NCBI GenBank assembly: GCA_030248225.1
Contig: JASANE010010209.1
Span: 1 to 64,000 of the forward strand
Length of the DNA: 64,000 nucleotides
Source of the DNA: Trileptium ribeirensis
Taxonomy: Eukaryota > Nematoda > Enoplea > Enoplida > Thoracostomopsidae
Reading direction: 5' to 3'
In this document: in pieces, positions 57,862-64,000 of the stretch
How positions within the stretch are numbered: position 1 is the first letter of the stretch
Layout: each line of letters begins with the position of its first letter
Translations under genes and position numbers: made by a program
The notes under the pieces: generated by a model
Database searches by the model: none
What the model saw: the letters and a program-made list of their open reading frames with translations, nothing else
Told to the model about the DNA's origin: nothing

Positions 57862-58905
57862 TAACTCGCAAACTAGGGTGAAACGCGACGAGCGTGGTTT
57901 CACTTTTAAGTTATCTTTTTGTTTAAATCGCATGTAACAGGCTGTATTTGATGTATATACCGCACCAAAACCTTTTGAACCGTGAGTCTATTGAAAATCC
58001 TAAAACCTCGTCGGCCCTAAACCCATAGAAAAAACTGACAACGCATCAACTATTTGTGCTAGTCTATAGATAACCAAAACCGTCATGTTCAACCTGCCGG
58101 AAAACACTATGCAGACAATTCTGTGACCTGCATGCAATACGTAACCAATCAACTGAAGACAGACTATATTCCAGGACATCGGGTTTATTCACCCTAAACA
58201 CGTTGAAATCCCATAAAAGGCATGAAATATGCACACAGGAGTCTAGATAACCAAATCATTGAATTTAGCGTACCGAAAATCCTCTATGTAAACTATTTTT
58301 GATTCCATGTACCAAACTACTGAAGACATTTTTTGGAAACCGGGTTCATTGACCCTAAACCCAATGAATACGTCTCAAAAAGCATAAGATACTAGTGCTG
58401 GACTCACGATAATCAAACCATCGTATTCAGCATACCGGAAAACCTTTATAGATTTGTGATAACCTGCACGCAATACATAACCAAACAAAATAAATTTCAC
58501 CACATTTCAATAATCGGGTTCATTGATCGTAAAAGCTTCGAAACCTCATGAAATGGTATAATATAGTTTGCTTTATAACTTAATCGGCACCCATTATATG
58601 GTAAAAACCCCCAATAACATGCTGAAAATTTAAAAACCGCCATTTCTGGCAAAGGGTCGACGAACCATATTCTGCGACAGAGCTGCCCAGTGAGTGGTCC
58701 CACCGAAAGAACATGGTCAACGAGCTGATCTCGTTCAACTAAAGGGCACATCCTTGTCATTTTTGCTATCTAATAAATAATTTACTTAAATCCATCCATA
58801 TGAAGATGAGTTATGAATGACAGAAACAGTCAAAAAATTTTCACGATTTTCTACCTAGCGCTATCGGTGGAAACTCCCCTCGCTTCGTTTCAATTATACA
58901 TTTAT
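57862..58905 (-). mobile_element. Non-autonomous TIR element with tandem-repeat core, copy D (complete, inverted)
   Basis: The left edge (+ strand) GTGAAACGCGACGAGCGTGG, then TTTCAC, and the right edge GTGGAAACTCCCCTCGCTTC, then GTTTCA are inverted relative to each other. Inside, read on the minus strand, are the family's left block (ATCGTGAAAATTTTTTGA, then CATCTTCATATG) and three to four tandem units with TCTA(T)AGATAACCAAA words at about 58066, 58245 and 58407. At just over 1 kb it is the cleanest full-length copy in the window. It has no coding function. Confidence 0.65.
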
Positions 58906-59679
58906 TGGGCACAATCTTTACTACCATCATTATCCGAAAAAATACATAAATCGACAAATAGGGTTGGTTGTTAACCAAAATGTAGCGCTGTATCTTTAAA
59001 ATTTATAGGCTTTGGGTTACAAAAGCAAAATACCTGCAACGATGGCAGAACTTTTTCGATAGAACACACGTTCACATATTGTGAGAACAACGATTCTATC
59101 TGATGTTGCTAATATTCTTTTGCTTGATAACTTTTGAAAAAATCTACCGAATTTTTGCAATGAAATAAATATTGCGGGCATCTCGATGAGTAAGTTGTTT
59201 CGCGGACTTATCTATGAATTTCAGACTAGCTTTATACGAATGACCCGTTGCAACATTTTAAGGGTACTAGCGTTGTATTACCTAGCTTAGATGACAGCAA
59301 TGGCGTTAATTTCTCGCTTAATGTAGAAAATGCAATGCCGATACGTATGTATGTATACATATTCGTTAGCTAAAATTAGAATGTAGAGATATCCGAATTT
59401 AAATGAGTAATGTTTTTGGCGCTCTGTATGTTTTAAGCACAAAATAAAAGCCGCTCCAAATGCAAACCACGTTGTATTTTACCTGACTGCAGGTTCCGTT
59501 GCTTGAGGAAAATCGAAGAATAAATAATCAGCAAACAACGCGAGGCAATAGTTGTTGAGCATAATATTCAATTACATACTTTGGATTATGAATATACTAA
59601 ATCACGTAATTTCGTTAGTAGGATAACACTTAGTAAATATTAAGTTAGTTCACGGTATACACTAAGTTTTTGAAACTGA

Positions 59680-59765
59680 GCGATCGGAGTTTTTTCAAAT
59701 AACGCAATTTTAACTCGCAAAGCAAGGGGAAACGGAGCGAGTATGGCTACTCTGTGCTTAGTGAC
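59680..59765 (-). repeat. Fragment (end) of the AGCGAGCG TIR family
   Basis: AACTGAGCGATCGGAG and, 40 bp later, CTCGCAAAGCAAGGGGAAAC, then GGAGCGAGTATGG resemble the family's terminal sequence in inverted orientation. Only the terminus is present. Confidence 0.35.
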
Positions 59766-60225
59766 CAATTCGGCATTCCAAATTCAGCTCTCTGAGTGCC
59801 TTTAAAGTCTCACGATAGCAACTATACACCAGCAATACTTTAGAATGGCAACGCTATGTTCATTTTATTTCAATCAGATATCAAAACCGTAGAACTCATT
59901 TCTTCCTCCTATGGGTAAAAAGGTGAAAAGTTTTCAAATTTATAACCACAAAATTTAAGAAAAATTATAGTTTGAAGAGTGTTTTTTTACACTTTAGGTA
60001 CCTAATACTTGCCTTATTTGATGTATACCACGTAAAAGCAGCTGTATTTATAAACTGAAACTCTATATTATATTATAATGTCCTACATTGTTTGCATCTA
60101 TTTTCTAAAAGTGATAAAATTATTGGCTATTTTGGTACCTAATTTTGGTAATTTACCTAATTTTGCTTGGGAACGTAATGCAGGGTTAATAACATATTCA
60201 GTGTCGGGTTATAATAATGAACAAA

Positions 60226-61118
60226 CGTGTTTAACGGATTAATAACTTTATAATCCCATTGTTCACCCCAACAAGCAATAAAATTAATTTATCAAAATTT
60301 TGAAAATTAAAATTTCTCTTTTATGGGAATTTTTTAATTTTTTGCTCTTAGCTCGAAAATGGCCTCTCTGACAAACGCACATCAGAGCTGTGGCTCTCGA
60401 TGAGGGATTATGTGTATTTTTCGATACGATGCCTCCGGCAAGAGCTATAACCTGAAATCAAAACGTTAGATGACCTTATCAATAATGGCCAAAATCAAAA
60501 AGCATACAATTCGTGTCGGTTTTGTGAGAATTTAGGTAGGAAATCTTTAGATCAGATCATTAGAACAAAGATAGGCACACAACTACATTAGTTTACGCGT
60601 TTAATAATAAAATTGCCAAAGTACATCGGTATGGCGAATTGTGCACTGCACTATCTGAGGAAACTGAAATGCTTTCTGTCCATCCGTTCATCACATAAAT
60701 CTTCCCAAATTGATTGATTTTCACAAGTTTTTGCTCGACGAGTAATGAAATACAGTTGTGCTTGTGCACCTAGCCTTGTATGTGCACTGCTGCCATGATT
60801 TTCTATTTAAATTCTTACAAAACCGATACCAATTGGCGCTTGATTTTGGCCATTTGGGGTCATCCAAAATTTTAGATTATAACACTACCCAGAGGCTTGA
60901 GATCGAAAAATAGAGACTGCCATTCAGAATATTTTTATTGAGACCTGCAATTTTGCTGTTTGGCATATAATGTTAGAGCAACCATTTTCAAGTTATGAGC
61001 CAAAGTTTAAAATATACAGCCGCCAAAAGTGAAATCTTCAAAATTTTCACATATGTTTTTGCTTGATGGGGTGAACGATGGTATTAAGGTTATTTAACTC
61101 GATAAAGAAGTTGATTTC
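60226..61118. mobile_element. Foldback element with ~370-bp inverted arms
   Basis: The left arm (60226-60597) and right arm (61118-60735, read on the minus strand) share, in order: TTAATAACTTTATAATCCCA/TAAATAACCTTAATACCA, GTTCACCCCANCAAGCAA, CAAAATTTTGAA, GAAAATGG, TTTTTCGAT, ATGGCCAAAATCAA, ATCGGTTTTGT(A/G)AGAATTTA and GGCACACAACTAC/AAGCACAACTG. The spacer is about 140 bp. The arms are diverged but collinear throughout. There is no coding sequence. This is the structure of a foldback or MULE-type long-TIR element. Confidence 0.6.
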
Positions 61119-61497
61119 ACTGTTTTAATCCCACATTTAGTATCATTACTAACCAAGTGGGCCGTTAGATTAGCTAAAGTTTGGCACCAAAAATAGTAAA
61201 ATTTTTTCACTTGCAATATGAATACATGTAGGTCTCAGAATTTTCTGAGATTTTCAGGTTCGCTGATTACCATAAAAGCAGTTGGATTTGTTGTTCTAAG
61301 TCGGCTAAGAAATGTTACGAATGTTCGGAAAACACAGTTGTAGCTATCACATTGTTTTAACAGAGGATCACGATGATAGTTTTAGTTTTCTAAGCAAGGA
61401 GTTATAAAATTGTCAACAGTTGTAAACTATACAACCAAGTTGCGGTAAGTTTTTGGCTACTTAGTATTTCTGTTACTGTCCATAATAATTATTATAG

Positions 61498-61662
61498 GCT
61501 GGGATGTAGAGGCAGCAGATCTGGACTTACCCGACTTGGATGTTTCACCTAATAAAGGTTCCGGTGAAGTAGACGAAGGGTACTTTGTACCACCATCGCG
61601 TGGTGTTGCTCCAACACAACACTGGGTTAACAATTCGCAGTTATCAGTGGACCATATACTAG
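61498..61662 (+). CDS. COPA: Coatomer subunit alpha (alpha-COP), internal exon 6 of 6 visible
   Basis: After completing a glycine codon it encodes [15 protein letters not shown], then [20 protein letters not shown] and SQLSVDHIL plus one base. GWDVE..L.LP.LD, YFVPP.(K/R)G.(S/A)PTQ.W.NNSQL and DHIL are alpha-COP hallmarks immediately before the C-terminal domain that binds epsilon-COP. The acceptor is AATTATTATAG at 61497 and the donor is CTAG followed by GTGTGTTA at 61663. It is phase 1 at both ends. The next exon, expected to begin AGSF, was not found in the remaining 2.3 kb. Confidence 0.95.
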
Positions 61663-62108
61663 GTGTGTTACGTTTAATTAAAACTTTGCCTCTATCATGT
61701 GAATATGTGACCGAGTATTTAGATATAACGGATTCCGTTAACTCTGCAAGCTTGACGAAATAATGTGAAATTTTTATACATTTTTGTTTATGAAATAATT
61801 GAGCATTCCGGTCTAGCGGGAATTTAATCATTTTTGACAAATAATAGTTGGTTAAGTAGGCTATTCTGTTAGTTTAAAATTTCTGTTTTCACTCTTCCGA
61901 ATATTGCAATTTTGCCAGTTATATTTTCGTTTTTAATGTATAAAATTTGCGCTTTTGTAACCTACATGGTGTTAATACAATCGATGCTCGACTCTGCTAA
62001 AGAGAATGGAACTTTTTAGCCTTTCAAAGTTTTCGTTTGTATTATCTCGTGGTCCTTTTTGGTCAGGTACTTGACCATTAACTCTCGCCCACATGTTCCT
62101 GATTAATC

Positions 62109-62217
62109 TACTAAATTCAGACTCTATATCTCAGAGGTAAACATTTCTGTTAAATTTCCGAAAATTTAGCTGAAACGTTCCATTTTCTCAGGCCAGGATG
62201 AGAGTCTGAATTTAGTA
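62109..62217. repeat. 17-bp perfect inverted repeat, 75-bp spacer
   Basis: TACTAAATTCAGACTCT at 62109-62125 is repeated inverted as AGAGTCTGAATTTAGTA at 62201-62217. A long hairpin would form in RNA or single-stranded DNA. It may be the ends of a tiny inverted-repeat element. Confidence 0.7.
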
Positions 62218-62303
62218 ATCCAAAACCTGGGGTTTTGATTTGGTGGTGCAAAAACTCTAATCTTGGCGAAGGACCTGGTGCTATCGATTCGGTGGCCCGA
62301 AAC

Positions 62304-62440
62304 CCTTAGGATCTAAGCTGATGTCCCAAGGACATGTCGGTGGTGGGTCATGTTTATGATCCACCGTGTGGGTCATAAACCTAAGGATCTAAGCTAATGT
62401 CCCAAAAACATGTCGGTGGTGGGTCATGCTTATGATTCAT
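62304..62440 (+). repeat. Tandem duplication, 76-bp period, with internal palindrome
   Basis: AGGATCTAAGCTGATGTCCC at 62308 and AGGATCTAAGCTAATGTCCC at 62384 start two units, both continuing with ACATGTCGGTGGTGGGTCAT. In the first unit GGTGGGTCAT and ATGATCCACC form a near-perfect 10-bp hairpin (62343-62366). Confidence 0.75.
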
Positions 62441-63394
62441 AGTTGGATTATAAATCTGGAGAATTAAGGCCTAAGCGATGTACGCTGCCGAAAACAATGA
62501 AAAGCTGAGGAGTGACGTTTTCAGCAGAGTCGAACGCCATCTGCCATACATAATTCGTTTTACCGATGTTCAAAGCGTTCTTGTACTGTGTCTTTTTTAC
62601 CTGAATTTAAATTAGCCTTCATGACACATTCCTGAGCCAGACTTTGTATTTCAATTGCACAGCCTTTCAACGGTTACAATGTCTCTAGAGTGGTGACTTA
62701 GATCCTTTGTGTATTTCGATGTGTATGATGCTTTTCGAGATATTTTTTCCAGTATTTGCTGCTTCCCATTTCGATGCGCCCTGATATTTACTGTCCTAGT
62801 TTGTGAAACAGCTATGGTCAGTGGGTCCTGACTTTTTATGATTATGTACAGATACATTCAGGCGAAATATCTGACTGATTCTATGTAGAGGAAGTACTAA
62901 ATTCGAAAATTTCTTGTCAGTTGCAAATTACCCTTCTACTAGTTGCGATTGAATTTTAAAAAGCCGGACTCATATCATTAAAAAACTCACTTGGTTTATA
63001 GGAACACTCAATACGTTTTCTTCAACATAACTGCGCGTGTATCAAATGGCACATATGGAAAAACTTTTAAAAGCTATTTTTACTTTTCGTCCATGTATTT
63101 ACGCTCACACAGACTTTTCTGTCGTATTGTTAATAGTTTAACTAGTACTCTAGTTAAATAATTTTTAATTTTAAGAACATTGTTTTGCAGACCTGAAAAC
63201 AAACCAACCAGACTCAATTTTTATCAGATTTGAAATGATTTTGTATTCTATCGGGTCTGGTCACAACTTTCTTGTTTTAAAATTTAAAAACGTTATCAAT
63301 AGATATCACAGAAGCCTGTACTTGAATTTATAGCCATAATAGAATTCCGAACATACACAGGAAAAAACCCAACCAGAAACATACCACACGGACC

Positions 63395-63662
63395 TCTCAC
63401 GGAGAGTGGGAGGCATCTCCAGGACTCAAAACTTTCGAGCTCTCTCGGAATTTCGGCGGCTGCCCGAAAGAATCATGCCCCTAGGTAAATTTTATTTCCC
63501 CCAGGTATGTTGAGGCGACACCAAAGATGATTATTCTGACGAAAACATAACAAAACTCAATAGTACTGCTTACATATCGACTATTCTGACGAAATTATAA
63601 GTAAATTGAAACACTGCCTGCAGAAATACATGTGTATTTTCAGTAGATAATAATAATAATAA
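63395..63662 (+). repeat. Interspersed repeat, copy 2 (pairs with 5955-6255)
   Basis: It contains AGTGGGAGGC, TTTCGAGCTCTCTCGG, GAGGCGACACCAAAGATGAT, AACTCAATAGTACTGC, CTGCAGAAATACATG and a closing TAATAATAATAATAAATATT run. The order is the same as in 5955-6255. Confidence 0.5.
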
Positions 63663-63729
63663 ATATTCAACAAAAAACGATAAAAATGTTAATGTAAAAG
63701 ACAAATACAATTACGAAACTCCCCAGTTA

Positions 63730-63970
63730 ACCAGAGGTTTTCATACCTAACTTGGGGGAAATTCCGGTATTTCTGGTTCTCCCAGTTCGGAGCTGGGTCC
63801 CTAGCCCCAAAGGCCCGAGGTAAAATTTTGTATTTCTGAAGAGGCCGGCTGCATGTAATCTGGGCTCTCCAAATTGGGGGGTGGGAGCCTCCTTGGCATT
63901 TTTCGGGTACACCTGTTTCAGAACAGGTGCCCCCCCCCCAGTTCATGCCCCTTAGCCAAATTTAGGGCTA
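63730..63970 (-). repeat. Interspersed repeat with poly-C/G run, copy 2
   Basis: On the minus strand it reads a GGGGGGGGGGCACC run (about 63940), CACCTGTTCTGAAACAGGTG (a perfect palindrome), CCGAAAAATGCCAAGG and CCCCAATTTGGAGAGCCCAG, matching 42513-42590 block by block. ORFs at 63689-63946 and 63727-63912 read through the repeat and are not genes. Confidence 0.5.
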
Positions 63971-64000
63971 TCACCAATTCACCAACCCTTAGCAAATTTT

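Larger units (their letters stand above)
30792..61497 (+). other. COPA: Giant COPA intron, 30.7 kb, hosting a nested antisense gene and many transposons
   Basis: The intron runs from the donor GTAGGC after exon 5 to the acceptor AATTATTATAG before exon 6, phase 1 at both ends. It contains hAT-like elements (33151, 38635, 41902, 55029), a non-LTR retrotransposon (36330-38157), a SINE, further copies of the TIR and large-element families, a foldback element (60226-61118), and on the opposite strand a three-exon gene (50293-45181). Segments where nothing was recognised are 30800-31580, 32130-33150, 34700-36260, 43610-45180, 45820-47010, 48110-49830, 52860-53550, 56150-57860 and 58910-60220. Confidence 0.8.
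61663..64000 (+). other. COPA: COPA intron after exon 6 (partial)
   Basis: The donor is GTGTGTTA and no acceptor or AGSFE-type continuation was found, so the intron extends past the window. It holds a hairpin-forming inverted repeat (62109-62217), a 76-bp tandem duplication (62304-62440), and two interspersed repeats at its end (63395-63662 and 63730-63970). No gene was recognised in 62450-63390. Confidence 0.75.

Noticed and set aside
61663..64000. Next COPA exon starting AGSF
   Set aside because: No acceptor followed by such a reading was found; the CTCAG at about 62190 and GCAG at about 63190 lead to unrelated codons.
1..64000. CRISPR arrays, operons, riboswitches or prophage
   Set aside because: The window is eukaryotic nuclear DNA; the tandem repeats seen have no spacer structure and no prokaryotic genes are present.

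Overview
This is a eukaryotic (metazoan) window. The evidence is a conserved protein-coding gene split by GT-AG introns, introns of up to about 31 kb, and dense decayed transposable elements. There is no sign of operons, Shine-Dalgarno sites or long bacterial ORFs. The lineage cannot be fixed from the sequence. An invertebrate with a repeat-rich, AT-rich genome (flatworm- or mollusc-like) fits best, at low confidence.

The backbone is the coatomer alpha-subunit gene (COPA) on the + strand. Six internal exons were located: 9391-9545, 10323-10511, 13914-14016, 21129-21326, 30663-30791 and 61498-61662. All splice sites are GT-AG and all reading phases agree across the joins. They encode one continuous internal stretch of the C-terminal half of alpha-COP. 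Upstream exons (WD40 propellers) and downstream exons (C-terminal domain) lie outside the window. The first 9.4 kb and the last 2.3 kb are therefore probably intron as well.

Inside the 30.7-kb COPA intron, on the opposite strand, sits a second gene: 50293-49831, 48107-47896 and 45816-45181. It encodes a single-pass membrane protein with a polyglutamine tract and two PPxY motifs, which suggests an adaptor for Nedd4-family ubiquitin ligases. The layout resembles PMEPA1/LDLRAD4 proteins. Exon phases match at both joins. This nested gene is the main biological finding.

The rest is repeat-derived. It includes hAT-like non-autonomous transposons (33151-34518 with an 8-bp target duplication, 41902-43607, and copies at 38635-39435 and 55029-56148). 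There is also a TIR family whose core is a 170-180 bp tandem repeat (14040-15800, 19365-20605, 21785-22240, 57862-58905, plus fragments). A long-armed foldback element lies at 60226-61118, and an element with a 20-bp periodic palindromic array at 51805-52855. A decayed non-LTR retrotransposon (36330-38157) appears to have inserted into another repeat. A tRNA-Glu-derived SINE has two copies. A large unidentified element family has a conserved coding remnant (4740-5470, 22300-22560, 31590-32130) and related segments at 2571-3960, 24005-25990, 29165-30210 and 39440-40350.

No functional tRNA, rRNA, CRISPR array or complete autonomous transposon was found. Repeat boundaries were set by eye from copy-to-copy comparison within this window and are approximate unless a target duplication or splice site fixes them.
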